Of a DNA stretch of 64,000 bases, positions 37,008 through 44,622 are shown in pieces. Made by a program: the position numbers and the translations under genes. The stretch lies in contig NZ_CP085876.1 of the NCBI RefSeq assembly GCF_013284245.2, forward strand, positions 2,101,501-2,165,500. Reading direction: 5' to 3'. Position 1 is the first letter of the stretch; each line of letters opens with the position of its first letter. Origin of the DNA: Brevibacillus sp. DP1.3A (lineage in GTDB: Bacteria > Bacillota > Bacilli > Brevibacillales > Brevibacillaceae). The notes beneath the pieces are model-generated. The model saw nothing but the letters and a program-made list of their open reading frames with translations, made no database searches and had not been told where the DNA came from.

Positions 37008-37478
37008 ATGCGCTATCAGATTAACGGTTACACGGATATGTATACGGTGATCGCCAACGAGCGAAAAATCGGCGGAGCCATTGAAGCAGGCCAGATTCGC
37101 TTGCGGACGGGAGAAGTTTACGCCAATGCTGTTCTCACTCGTTTGGAAATGTCAGGTGCGCATTTTTGCTCGATCGGATTTGTAACAGAAGAAGGCAAAA
37201 GACTGATTGTCCATGTGAATGATATCAGCATGATCGCTGATGCTCGTCACGTCAACGTTTGTGAGCTGACGAACGAATGCATGAGAGTGGAGAAGTCCGC
37301 AGAGAGACTGAAGCGATTGAAGCGTCTCTGTGAACTGAATGAAGGCAGCTGTACGCCAACCTTCCAAGAAGAGGCATTGCTTTTGGCAAGCGATATTGGC
37401 ATGGAAGAAGCGTCCACGCATGTAGACCTCTCTTTCCTCCCACACACAGAGAAACCACGTGTGTTTCGAATCGCCTAG
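37008..37478 (+). CDS. Iron-regulated protein of unknown function
   Basis: A 156-residue soluble protein that I do not recognise. No signal peptide, membrane segment or domain is evident. The first 80 residues look like a beta-rich PilZ-like or similar barrel (YTVIANERKIGGAIEAGQIRLRTGEV, LIVHVNDISMIAD), and the second half is helical with a charged segment EKSAERLKRLKRL. Four cysteines are spread along the chain without a CxxC pair. It has a strong GGGAGGG site 5 bases before ATG 37008, a Fur-box promoter and its own terminator, so it is a single-gene iron-starvation transcript. Any link to siderophores or iron sparing is a guess. Confidence 0.8.
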   Translation: MRYQINGYTDMYTVIANERKIGGAIEAGQIRLRTGEVYANAVLTRLEMSGAHFCSIGFVTEEGKRLIVHVNDISMIADARHVNVCELTNECMRVEKSAERLKRLKRLCELNEGSCTPTFQEEALLLASDIGMEEASTHVDLSFLPHTEKPRVFRIA

Positions 37479-37500
37479 GAAGATATAGCCCATACATATA

Positions 37501-37537
37501 GCCCCCTTTTCGTTAGATACGAAGAGGGGTTTTTTGC
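37501..37537 (+). terminator. Terminator of the iron-regulated gene
   Basis: CCCCCTTTTCGT pairs with ACGAAGAGGGG and is followed by six T residues. Confidence 0.88.
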
Positions 37538-37673
37538 ATGCAGTGTGTCAAGACTAACGATTGAACAACCGCTCGACATAGTCAAAACCTATCCGCTCAT
37601 AGCTAGTAAGGATTGGACTTACGCTGTTGACAGTGATAAAACAAGGATAAGCAAAATCAAGGGGGAACGGAAC

Positions 37674-38882
37674 ATGGAGTACTCATTTTCAAAATCTGTT
37701 GAAGCACTATCCTCCTCGGCTGTCCGGGAAATCTTGAAGCTGACCCAAGGCAATCAAGTGCTCTCGCTCGCAGGTGGACTGCCAGCAGAGGATTCTTTTC
37801 CAATCGCAGAGATGCGTGAAGCGTTCAACCGCGCATTCGAACAAGGAGCAAAAGCTCTTCAGTACGGATTGACTGATGGATACTTGCCGCTTCGTGAGTG
37901 GATTGCATCCCGCATGAAGCAAAAGCATATGAACGTCGGTGTAGATAATATGATCATCACTACGGGCTCTCAGCAAGCAGTGGACTTGTTGTGCCGTGTA
38001 TATTTAGATGAAGGCGATGTCGTTCTCGTAGAAAACCCTACCTATTTGGCAGCGGTTCAGTTGTTCCAATTCCGGGGAATCAAAGCGATTCCCGTAGACG
38101 GCGATGCTGATGGGATGGATATGGACGATCTGGCGAAAAAAATTGCCCAGTATCGCCCGAAAATGGTGTATGTCATTCCTACCTTTGCTAATCCGACAGG
38201 AAAGGTATGGAGCCTCGAACGCCGTCTCGGTTTGCTTCGTCAATGTAAGGCCCAAAACATTCTCATCCTGGAAGACGATCCATATGGAGAGATCCAATTT
38301 GATGGGGAAGCTCCGTACCGCTCGATTTTCTCACTGGATGAGCATCCGACCGATTCCTGTGTGGTGTACACCAGTACCTTTTCCAAAATTGTCGCGCCAG
38401 GCTTGCGTACCGGATGGGCCATTGGAGATACACGCGTGATTCAAATGATGGTGAAGGCGAAGCAAGCGGTTGATTTGCAGTCGAGCACAATCGACCAGTA
38501 CGCGCTGTATGAGCTTTTGTCCCGCTTTGATCTGGAGCGCCACATTGAGAAAATCCGCGAGTCCTACAAGGCGCGCATGGAATGGATGCATGAGCTCTTA
38601 GTTGCGCAAAACTGGGAGGGCGTACAGTGGGAAAAACCAAGAGGCGGGATGTTCCTCTGGGTGAATCTTCCTGAGCACGTCGATGCTGAGAAGCTGCTGG
38701 CCCGTTCCGTACAGGAAGGCGTGGCATTCGTGCCAGGGAAGCCGTTTTATGCAGCCGAGCCGCCAGTTAATACGATGCGCTTGAACTATACACTCTTGAA
38801 CCGGGAAGACACGGAGCTTGCGATCTCACGACTGGGCAAAGCATTCCACGCCCATAGCGAATCTCTGGTGACAAATGTTTAA
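37674..38882 (+). CDS. PLP-dependent aminotransferase (2-aminoadipate transaminase / LysN-like)
   Basis: A 402-residue fold-type I aminotransferase of the group that also forms the C-terminal half of MocR regulators, but without the GntR domain. Motifs: LSLAGGLPAEDSFP, LQYGLTDGYLPLREWIA, the QQAVDLLCRVYLDEGDVV region, VIPTFANPTGKVW, LEDDPYGEIQFDGE, and the PLP lysine in TSTFSKIVAPGLRTGW. Substrates in this group include 2-aminoadipate and branched or aromatic amino acids. ATG 37674 follows GGGGGAACGG; a longer frame upstream lacks a ribosome site. TTGACA at 37627 could be part of its promoter, though no good -10 box was found. Confidence 0.88.
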   Translation: MEYSFSKSVEALSSSAVREILKLTQGNQVLSLAGGLPAEDSFPIAEMREAFNRAFEQGAKALQYGLTDGYLPLREWIASRMKQKHMNVGVDNMIITTGSQQAVDLLCRVYLDEGDVVLVENPTYLAAVQLFQFRGIKAIPVDGDADGMDMDDLAKKIAQYRPKMVYVIPTFANPTGKVWSLERRLGLLRQCKAQNILILEDDPYGEIQFDGEAPYRSIFSLDEHPTDSCVVYTSTFSKIVAPGLRTGWAIGDTRVIQMMVKAKQAVDLQSSTIDQYALYELLSRFDLERHIEKIRESYKARMEWMHELLVAQNWEGVQWEKPRGGMFLWVNLPEHVDAEKLLARSVQEGVAFVPGKPFYAAEPPVNTMRLNYTLLNREDTELAISRLGKAFHAHSESLVTNV

Positions 38883-38889
38883 TAGAAGC

Positions 38890-38929
38890 AAAAAGACAAC
38901 CATTGCCATTGAGCTGGTTGTCTTTTTTG
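38890..38929. terminator. Terminator between convergent aminotransferase and hydrolase genes
   Basis: AAAAGACAACC pairs with GGTTGTCTTTT, and T runs flank it on both strands. Confidence 0.85.
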
Positions 38930-38938
38930 ATTTATGTC

Positions 38939-39757
38939 TTACAGGGAGAGCTCTCTTTGTGCCCGATCCAGCCATTCATTCACAAGCTCTGTAAACAGAA
39001 GCGGCTGCTCAATCTGCAAGTTGTGTCCGGCACAATCGAGTGCGGCAAAAGAAGAACGGGGATAGCCTTCGATGATATCCCAAATATCGCGATAGCCGAC
39101 AGAATGATCTTGTTTGCCCACAACAAAAAGACTCGGGTGGGGGAAGGGGGCCGTATCCAATGGGAAGGACACGCCGTATGACTGTCTGATTTTACTGAGG
39201 AAAGAAGGGTCAGACAGCATGTAGCCGTCGACAATCTCTTTTTTATAGCGATTCCACGTATAATCGGTAGCTACTACCGCCATCGACGCAAACTCCGCTC
39301 GTTCCGTCTCACTCAACTGCTCCCAGAGAGAAGGCTCTTTTACTAAGATGGATTTATCCGGCAGTGTGCGCTTATCTTTATCAGGAATGACGTTCGGGCA
39401 GATGAAAAGGGCGCCCTTCACTTGATCCCGGCGCTTCTCGATAACTGCTCGTGTAAGATATCCACCGTATGATTCACCTGCAATGAAAAAGGGCTCACCT
39501 GGAATGAGCTGATCGATGAACGAGAGGACAACCTCCAGAATATCGTCCGTGGTGTGGATATGTTCGTAGTTTTCCGTTTGTCCCATTCCAGGAAGGTCTA
39601 TGTAAAGTCGTCGATATCCTGAGCGTTTCTCAAAAATTGGTTCCAGACAACCAGTCATGCAGCGGTGATCAAGTGAAAAACCATGAATCATCACGACAGG
39701 AAAACCGCTTCCGATCTCCTCATAATAAAGGTTGACGCCATTGACCTCGCATCTCAT
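38939..39757 (-). CDS. Alpha/beta hydrolase
   Basis: A 272-residue alpha/beta-fold hydrolase. The oxyanion region VVMIHGFSLDHR, the nucleophile elbow FIAGESYGGYLT, the acid in LFVVGKQDHSVGY and the catalytic His in LDCAGHNLQIEQP form a full triad, with the lid region between about 130 and 190. Esterase, C-C hydrolase or lactonase activity is possible. Start 39757 follows GGGGGG by 5-6 bases; an upstream extension of 24 residues covers the promoter. A LexA-like box lies immediately downstream of the predicted -10 box, so damage-dependent expression is possible. Confidence 0.87.
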   Translation of the reverse strand: MRCEVNGVNLYYEEIGSGFPVVMIHGFSLDHRCMTGCLEPIFEKRSGYRRLYIDLPGMGQTENYEHIHTTDDILEVVLSFIDQLIPGEPFFIAGESYGGYLTRAVIEKRRDQVKGALFICPNVIPDKDKRTLPDKSILVKEPSLWEQLSETERAEFASMAVVATDYTWNRYKKEIVDGYMLSDPSFLSKIRQSYGVSFPLDTAPFPHPSLFVVGKQDHSVGYRDIWDIIEGYPRSSFAALDCAGHNLQIEQPLLFTELVNEWLDRAQRELSL

Positions 39758-39802
39758 AAAAAGCCCCCCAACGACACTTGTGTCAGATTGTTTCGAAAGT
39801 TT

Positions 39803-39823
39803 GGAACGTACGTTCTTATTATA
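39803..39823 (-). promoter_or_regulatory. Promoter -10 box with LexA-like palindrome before the hydrolase gene
   Basis: GAACGTACGTTC (39804-39815) is a perfect 12-bp palindrome that fits the core of the Gram-positive SOS box, GAAC-N4-GTTC with purine/pyrimidine positions as required. On the minus strand TATAAT (39818-39823) lies 2 bases upstream of it. The outermost C and G of the 14-base consensus are not matched. Confidence 0.45.
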
Positions 39824-39850
39824 AGTCATATGTTAAATATTTCAAGGATG

Positions 39851-39890
39851 AAAAAACACACCCACGACGAGAATCGTCAATGGGTGTGTC
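39851..39890 (-). terminator. Terminator of the encapsulin operon
   Basis: On the minus strand GACACACCCA and TGGGTGTGTT form a long stem (with ACGA/TCGT inside) followed by TTTTTT. Confidence 0.88.
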
Positions 39891-39900
39891 AAAGAGCTTC

Positions 39901-40749
39901 CTATTCTTCTGTTTCTTCCAAAGTGCAAATTGCGCTTGGGCGCTTGATGCGCAATACAACGCACTCATACACACGGAACAGACTGTTCATTTGCTCGTCT
40001 CCGAGGAACGCGGAGTCGAAGTCTTCTGCAATCGCCAGGTCGAGATTGTGGCGGCCAGTCGCTACCAATACGCCGGAACGGCCTTTAATGGTAGGAGATT
40101 GGAAGACGCCATCTGTAACGAGATTGCGAACATGCTCGATCTCAAGCACGTTAGTGCCTTTGTGCACGCGATGCAAGAGCGAGTAGAGCTCAGGAGAAAC
40201 AACCAGTGCATATGGACCGCTGTGGCCCATTTTCAACAGCTTGTTGCGTGCTTCCACGATATCGGCAAACGCATTGCCAGATTCCATCCAATCGCTCTTC
40301 AGATGAGTGAGGCGGCCTTTTACGTTCATCAGACCTGGGAGGTCGAATTCCGCAGCACCGTTGAAGATCAGATCGTCTTCCATCAGTGCACCACCAGCAG
40401 CTGCATTGGCAGCCGCGCTCATGTCCAAAGGCATGCCCAGTGTGCGTGCTTGGGCAACATCGCGCCAGTAGAGCATGAAGTCCTTGTACAGGATCGGAAT
40501 CGTCATGCTGACACGGCGGCTAGGCTGTGTCATTTCCAGTGATTCTCCACGCAGGGAGAGACCGCCAAAACGGGATTCCTCATATACATCGTTGGTAATG
40601 GTTTGGATGCCTTCACCCAATGGTCCATAAATATCGATAAAACGACGTCCTACCAGCTGGCGGCGAGCCATGTCAACGACAGTTGCGTCCAGCTGATTCC
40701 ATTCTTCAGTCGTCAAGGGAGAGTCTGGGTATTTACGAAGCTTGTCCAT
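39901..40749 (-). CDS. enc: Encapsulin shell protein, family 1
   Basis: A 282-residue HK97-fold shell protein that self-assembles into an icosahedral protein nanocompartment. Family 1 features are clear: an N-terminal helix with PLTTEEWNQLDATVVDMARRQLVGRRFIDIYGPLG, the E-loop region SRRVSMTIPILYKDFMLYWRD, the P-domain LVVSPELYSLLHRV and the A-domain tail LDLAIAEDFDSAFLGDEQMNSLFRVYECVVLRIKRPSAIC. The start has GGAGG 7 bases upstream. It is the second gene after its cargo, a ferritin-like IMEF protein, 37 bases apart. In Quasibacillus the equivalent shell is unusually large and stores iron. Confidence 0.95.
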   Translation of the reverse strand: MDKLRKYPDSPLTTEEWNQLDATVVDMARRQLVGRRFIDIYGPLGEGIQTITNDVYEESRFGGLSLRGESLEMTQPSRRVSMTIPILYKDFMLYWRDVAQARTLGMPLDMSAAANAAAGGALMEDDLIFNGAAEFDLPGLMNVKGRLTHLKSDWMESGNAFADIVEARNKLLKMGHSGPYALVVSPELYSLLHRVHKGTNVLEIEHVRNLVTDGVFQSPTIKGRSGVLVATGRHNLDLAIAEDFDSAFLGDEQMNSLFRVYECVVLRIKRPSAICTLEETEE

Positions 40750-40786
40750 AGTGTAACCTCCATGTCATTTCAGGATTTCCGGTTCT

Positions 40787-41386
40787 TTACATTCCTTTCA
40801 AGCTGCCAACTGTCAGTCCTTTTTTGCCAGAAGCTGCAGGGGCGGAATGCTTGATCACGGAAGCAACACCGTGAGGAGCGGAAGCCGAAGCTTTCAAATG
40901 ATCTACCTGGTGAATGTCGTGCCCCTCATCGTGATCAGTGAGATCAGGATGAGCCGTATCAGAGAATCGCTGACTCATGTTCGCCATGATCTCTTTGACA
41001 GTCAAATAGTCTGTATGCGTCTTTTCGCGCATGCCATCCAGGAGCTGACGTGTTTCGTCATCCTTGAATTCATACAGAGAGAGCTCCAGATGCTCGCGGA
41101 AATTGTGCAGTCCAAAACGTTCCAGATTCACATCGGACAGCATTTGCGAGAGGTCGCGATCACTGAGCTGATCCAGGCTTTTTCCTGAGGATAGCTTCTC
41201 CAGGTAGGGAACCAATTCCTGCAAGCGACCCATGCGTTGTTCTTCTTCTTCCAAAATATGATGGTAGTAAAGACGAGTATGCTCGTCCGTTGCCGCGTCG
41301 ATAATCGGCTGGATAACGCCCATGAAGCTGTTGATATAACCTTTGGTGCGATCAAAAATGGCGTGCAGCTGTGTAATTTCTTGCAC
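40787..41386 (-). CDS. IMEF-type ferritin-like cargo protein of the encapsulin
   Basis: A 199-residue four-helix protein of the iron-mineralizing encapsulin-associated Firmicute (IMEF) type. Helical segments such as LHAIFDRTKGYINSFMGVIQ, EHTRLYYHHILEEEEQRMGR and FREHLELSLYEFKDDETRQLL carry the Glu/His residues expected for a di-iron ferroxidase. A flexible His/Ala-rich linker leads to the C-terminal GLTVGSLKGM, which matches the short TVGSL targeting peptide that docks cargo inside the shell. GTG 41386 follows AGGAGG by 8 bases. No ferredoxin gene, present in some IMEF operons, is seen. Confidence 0.92.
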   Translation of the reverse strand: MQEITQLHAIFDRTKGYINSFMGVIQPIIDAATDEHTRLYYHHILEEEEQRMGRLQELVPYLEKLSSGKSLDQLSDRDLSQMLSDVNLERFGLHNFREHLELSLYEFKDDETRQLLDGMREKTHTDYLTVKEIMANMSQRFSDTAHPDLTDHDEGHDIHQVDHLKASASAPHGVASVIKHSAPAASGKKGLTVGSLKGM

Positions 41387-41420
41387 CTACGCCACCTCCT
41401 CATTCACAATCTATTTTCTC

Positions 41421-41450
41421 ATTATACCGTTGGTAAAAACACCCGGGCAA
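41421..41450 (-). promoter_or_regulatory. Promoter of the encapsulin operon
   Basis: On the minus strand TTGCCC (41445-41450) and TATAAT (41421-41426) are 18 bases apart. No Fur box overlaps it. The rest of the 329-base gap 41387-41715 holds the divergent Fur promoter and otherwise nothing recognised. Confidence 0.55.
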
Positions 41451-41595
41451 CACCTATGTACATTTTCTTATGATTACGAAGAATATGGTGCGGTGTAATT
41501 TGGAAAAGGGGGCAGGAACGTTAGAGCGCCGTGGCTTTGCCTATCGGCTTCGTTTCTAGTTTTGTTTTTTGACAAAAAAGTTATCATGGAGAGTA

Positions 41596-41655
41596 TTGTC
41601 AAAGGCAATTGGGAATGATAATATTTATCAATAAGAGTGATATTCATTATCAATT
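41596..41655 (+). promoter_or_regulatory. Fur-regulated promoter of the DUF2325 gene
   Basis: TTGTCA (41596-41601) and GATAAT (41618-41623) with a 16-base spacer. The -10 region is covered by AATGATAATATTTATCAAT (41614-41632), and a second box GTGATATTCATTATCAA (41637-41653) follows. Both fit the 7-1-7 Fur pattern. A further TTGACA at 41569 has no good -10 partner. Confidence 0.75.
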
Positions 41656-41715
41656 AACGTTCTGAGAAGAAAACATAAATCCTACAATCACCTAAATTTA
41701 AGGAGGTAACAAGTA

Positions 41716-41997
41716 ATGTCATCCATTTTAGTAATTGGCGGAGATCGCCTGGGCAATATTATCGAACTTCTGCAAGGACAAGGCTTCAAGGATATTCACC
41801 ACGTAACTGGACGGAAAAGCTCGCAAACCGGGGTGAAAATACCAGCTGGTATCCACATGATTCTGGTGTTGACTGATTTCGTCAATCACAACTTGGCCAA
41901 AACCGTGAAAAACCAAGCTAAAGATCGCGAGCTACCCATCGTTTTCTGCAAACGTTCGTGTTCTGCGATTGCCAAAGCTTTTGATCTCACTGCGTAA
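41716..41997 (+). CDS. DUF2325-family protein, iron regulated
   Basis: A 93-residue protein of the DUF2325 family: SSILVIGGDRLGNIIELLQGQG, HHVTGRKSSQTGVKIPAGIHMILVLTDFVNHN, and LPIVFCKRSCSAIAKAF. The fold looks like a small Rossmann-type alpha/beta unit with C-terminal cysteines at 75 and 79 (FCKRSC), which could bind metal. Function is unknown for the family. TAAGGAGGTAAC precedes the ATG. Two Fur boxes control it, and it is probably cotranscribed with the 48-residue gene 64 bases downstream. Confidence 0.85.
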   Translation: MSSILVIGGDRLGNIIELLQGQGFKDIHHVTGRKSSQTGVKIPAGIHMILVLTDFVNHNLAKTVKNQAKDRELPIVFCKRSCSAIAKAFDLTA

Positions 41998-42061
41998 ATA
42001 CATACTCTCCCGGTAGGGCAGACTACGATCGTGAGTCTGACATAACGGAGGAATGACGCGC

Positions 42062-42208
42062 ATGGAACAGAATCGTTTGAGTGAACTGCCTATCGCACAG
42101 CTTACGGCCGCTCAGCTGCAACAATTAAAACAGGCAGAAGAACAAATCAACACAGAAGGTCCAAATGTATATCTTATTGCATTAGAGAAGCAATCCCCGT
42201 CCTCCTAG
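42062..42208 (+). CDS. 48-residue protein of unknown function in the iron-regulated operon
   Basis: A small frame that runs MEQNRLSELPIAQLTAAQLQ and ends EGPNVYLIALEKQSPSS. It has a GGAGG site 10 bases before ATG 42062. The stop codon lies in the loop of the transcription terminator, a compact arrangement that supports it being a real last gene. The middle (LQQLKQAEEQINTE) is predicted helical and amphipathic. No domain is recognised. It may be a short iron-sparing effector like the small Fur-controlled Bacillus Fbp proteins, which is a guess from context only. Confidence 0.65.
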   Translation: MEQNRLSELPIAQLTAAQLQQLKQAEEQINTEGPNVYLIALEKQSPSS

Positions 42209-42220
42209 ACGGGGTTTTTT
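42194..42220 (+). terminator. Terminator of the DUF2325 operon
   Basis: CCCCGTC pairs with GACGGGG across the loop CTCCTA, followed by seven T residues. The stop codon of the 48-residue gene falls in the loop. Confidence 0.92.
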
Positions 42221-42238
42221 TATTGAAACGTTTGCTTC

Positions 42239-42505
42239 TCACTTGAATACGTATTGCTCCAATTGCATTTTGAGGGCGTCAATTCCGATGGCGAAGCCCA
42301 AGCATTGGCTGGATTGAATGATGAATGCATTGAGACCAACGACTTCCCCATTCAAATTAATGAGTGGACCTCCGCTATTTCCTGGGTTAATGGCAGCATC
42401 CGTTTGAAAAATTTCTTCGTACATTCGCTTCGCAACCTGTAAGCGGCGGTTTTTGGCACTGATGATCCCCGCTGTCACAGAATTTTCCAAACCAAGTGGG
42501 GAACC
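42239..42505 (-). pseudogene. Trypsin-like serine protease, 3' part (catalytic Ser), split by the 3.2-kb element
   Basis: This minus-strand stretch encodes the C-terminal 88 residues of an S1C (HtrA/DegP-like) protease: [49 protein letters not shown] with the catalytic Ser, and [19 protein letters not shown] to the stop. It has no start codon of its own; upstream the frame runs into the inserted element, antisense to the recombinase gene. The 5' part with His and Asp lies 3.2 kb away at 45725-46189 in the same orientation. Joined at the shared 9-base junction they give one 240-residue protease with no PDZ domain. Confidence 0.88.
42497..42505. other. Left attachment junction (attL-like)
   Basis: TGGGGAACC on the plus strand marks where the protease 3' part meets the element. 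It differs by one base from TGGAGAACC at 45725-45733. Element-side sequence to the right begins AACTGTCGCC. Confidence 0.7.
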
Positions 42506-42539
42506 AACTGTCGCCATACAGGCAAAATTAGGGGCAATT

Positions 42540-43991
42540 TCAGTGAAAAGACAAAAGATGCAGGCAGACCTCTCGATTTTTCTGACCAGAGGCAGTGTCT
42601 GTTGCTTCCGCGTCAACACGTTGGATGAGTGTGCACACGAGTAATCGCCGTTCTTTTTCATTTGCATGCGTCCAAATGAGATGCCAATTAGAAAGGGCAT
42701 TTAGATCAAGCGGTTGTCCTTTTGAAAAAGCAGAGTATGTCCGTTCCCGTTCTTTTGCAGCCAGCTCCAACGCACTGATTTTCTCTCGTAAGGCAGGGAG
42801 AGTAAGGAATCCCTCTTCATAAGCTTGTTCCCAGCGCTGCCTCCGAATTTGCAGCTGTTGCTCGGTTTCTTTCGCGGGAGCGCGGGAATTCGTCTGTAAA
42901 ACAGTCTGATACACGTCCTTCAACGCAGCGATTGACTCTGGCGAATGCTGCATCAGCTCGTGCACAATGGCTTTTTCCAAGCGATCCTCACGTATGGCAG
43001 GAGCCTCACACGTACCAGCCAGCTTGTTTTTACATAAATAGTAGCGGTGCGTGTAACGCTTTTCTCCTTTTCCCGTGATTGTGGTTGTTTTGCCACGCAT
43101 AGAGGAGCCGCAACGCGAGCAGTACAGCAATCCGGAAAAGAGGTAGCGGGAGCTGAGAACGCGGGGATGGCTTGTGCCGCGAGTACTCATCCGTTCCTGC
43201 ACCCGCGAGAAACAAGGCTGATCGATGATGGCGGGGTGAGTTGCCTCTTCGATAATCCATTCCTCCGGGTCATTGCGTTGTTGATCGGCGTCGGTGTAAT
43301 TCCAACGCAACGCACCATGATAGACCGGATTTTTTAACAAGCGAAGCACGGCACTTGCACTCCATGAAGCGCCATTTTTGCCGCGCAATCCAGAATGATT
43401 CGCCCATTCTGCGATTTGGCGCGGAGATTCGCCTCGATCATAGCGCTCGAACATGCTACGTACGCCATCTGCTTCCATTTGATTCACGACCAGCGTTCCT
43501 CGCACCAGATTGTATCCAAATGGTGCAGGTCCTCCTGGTCGTTTTCGTTCTCTTGCCATCTGGCTCATACCCAGCTTGACCCGTTCCGCCAAGTTTTCCC
43601 GTTCCCATTGTGCGAGGGCAGCCACTAAGGTTATAAACAGTCGCCCGATTGCCGTAGTCGTATCGTAAACCTCGGTGCAGCTTTTAAAGTGTACCGCATG
43701 TCGATCGAACTCCTGTAGGAGCTGATACAGATCAAGGACAGAGCGAGTGAGCCGATCGAGTCGATAGACGAGGACGACATCGATTTCGCCCGTTCGAATA
43801 TCCTGCAGGAGCTGACCGAGTGCGGGGCGATTCGTATCTTTGGCACTTACGCCTTCATCTGCGTAAACTGCATGGACTTCCCAACCTTGGGAGTGAACGT
43901 ACGAGAGCAGTTTTTCCCTTTGAGCGGGGATCGAAAATCCTTCACGTGCCTGATCCTCCGTACTGACACGAATGTAGACGGCCGTTCGCAT
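42540..43991 (-). CDS. Large serine recombinase
   Basis: A 483-residue site-specific recombinase. The resolvase domain begins [20 protein letters not shown], with nucleophile Ser10, and continues with [16 protein letters not shown] and [13 protein letters not shown]. The recombinase domain follows ([27 protein letters not shown]), then a zinc ribbon with CSRC, a later Cys in [12 protein letters not shown], and a coiled coil. Start 43991 is 7 bases after GGGAGG. The gene ends 35 bases from the left junction, the usual place of an integrase next to its att site. No excisionase is recognised, although any small unrecognised factor could be elsewhere. Confidence 0.93.
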   Translation of the reverse strand: MRTAVYIRVSTEDQAREGFSIPAQREKLLSYVHSQGWEVHAVYADEGVSAKDTNRPALGQLLQDIRTGEIDVVLVYRLDRLTRSVLDLYQLLQEFDRHAVHFKSCTEVYDTTTAIGRLFITLVAALAQWERENLAERVKLGMSQMARERKRPGGPAPFGYNLVRGTLVVNQMEADGVRSMFERYDRGESPRQIAEWANHSGLRGKNGASWSASAVLRLLKNPVYHGALRWNYTDADQQRNDPEEWIIEEATHPAIIDQPCFSRVQERMSTRGTSHPRVLSSRYLFSGLLYCSRCGSSMRGKTTTITGKGEKRYTHRYYLCKNKLAGTCEAPAIREDRLEKAIVHELMQHSPESIAALKDVYQTVLQTNSRAPAKETEQQLQIRRQRWEQAYEEGFLTLPALREKISALELAAKERERTYSAFSKGQPLDLNALSNWHLIWTHANEKERRLLVCTLIQRVDAEATDTASGQKNREVCLHLLSFH

Positions 43992-44062
43992 CGCCCGTCC
44001 TCCCTTCATCTCGGGTTGCTAGAGTCTACAGCAAAAGGGAGGAGCTTATGCCTGACCGCAAA

Positions 44063-44100
44063 TAAAAAACCCCGCTTATCCGTCTTGGACAAGTGGGGTT
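44063..44100 (-). terminator. Terminator of the HxlR gene within the element
   Basis: On the minus strand AACCCC pairs with GGGGTT around an inner CTTGTCC/GGATAAG stem, followed by TTTTATT. It separates the HxlR and recombinase transcripts. Confidence 0.8.
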
Positions 44101-44103
44101 ATG

Positions 44104-44424
44104 CTACATCCAATTTTGGCCCCATTCGTGAATGGAATCAATAACAGGACGTAGGGCTTTTCCTTTTTTGGTCAATTCGTATTCAATGCGAACCGGAATC
44201 TCCGGGTACACTTTGCGCTCCAAAATCTCGAGCTCCTCCAGCTCCTTCAGTCTTTCAGAGAGCATTTTATCGCTCATATGTGGAACCATTTCGCGGATAT
44301 CTTTGAATCGTACAGTCCCGCGTAGCAACACATGAATAATCAGGCCGGTCCAGCGTTTTCCAAGGACGTTCATTGCACATTCATATTTTGGACACATGTG
44401 TTCGCCTGAAAAATCTTGACTCAT
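44104..44424 (-). CDS. HxlR-family transcriptional regulator
   Basis: A 106-residue winged-helix regulator. Family features are CPKYECAMNVLGKRWTGLIIHVLLRGTVRF, MVPHMSDKMLSERLKELEELEILERK and VRIEYELTKKGKALRPVIDSIHEWG. The N-terminal Cys in the CPKYECAM segment is where redox-sensing HxlR proteins carry their reactive thiol. ATG 44424 follows GAGGTGA by 7 bases. It lies between the recombinase and the divergent YheC/YheD gene inside the element, so it may control either; this is inferred from position. Confidence 0.9.
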   Translation of the reverse strand: MSQDFSGEHMCPKYECAMNVLGKRWTGLIIHVLLRGTVRFKDIREMVPHMSDKMLSERLKELEELEILERKVYPEIPVRIEYELTKKGKALRPVIDSIHEWGQNWM

Positions 44425-44581
44425 ATCGGCGTCACCTCTATCTAGCAGCATTATTGTTGCCCTTTATTCTAACAGATTAGCTTGAAAAAAGTAAGTAACG
44501 AAAAGTTGGAATGACACTTTGTCAATGGTGAGTAGTCAAGCCCGTTTTCATGGACAAATGTTTCCCTATAAGGTGTCCACA

Positions 44582-44590
44582 CATACACTA
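44582..44590 (+). promoter_or_regulatory. Possible mother-cell sigma -10 box of the YheC/YheD gene
   Basis: CATACACTA matches the -10 consensus of sporulation sigma-E (CATACAnT) and sigma-K (CATAnnnTA), 33 bases before the start codon. The -35 region shows no good match to either factor, so this is weak evidence. Confidence 0.3.
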
Positions 44591-44622
44591 ATCGCGAAAT
44601 AAGAAGCAAAGAGGGTGTTACG

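Noticed and set aside
42506..42700. Upstream extension of the protease 3' part as a complete 153-residue gene
   Set aside because: The extension is antisense to the recombinase gene and unlike any protease N-terminus; the true 5' part is at 45725-46189.
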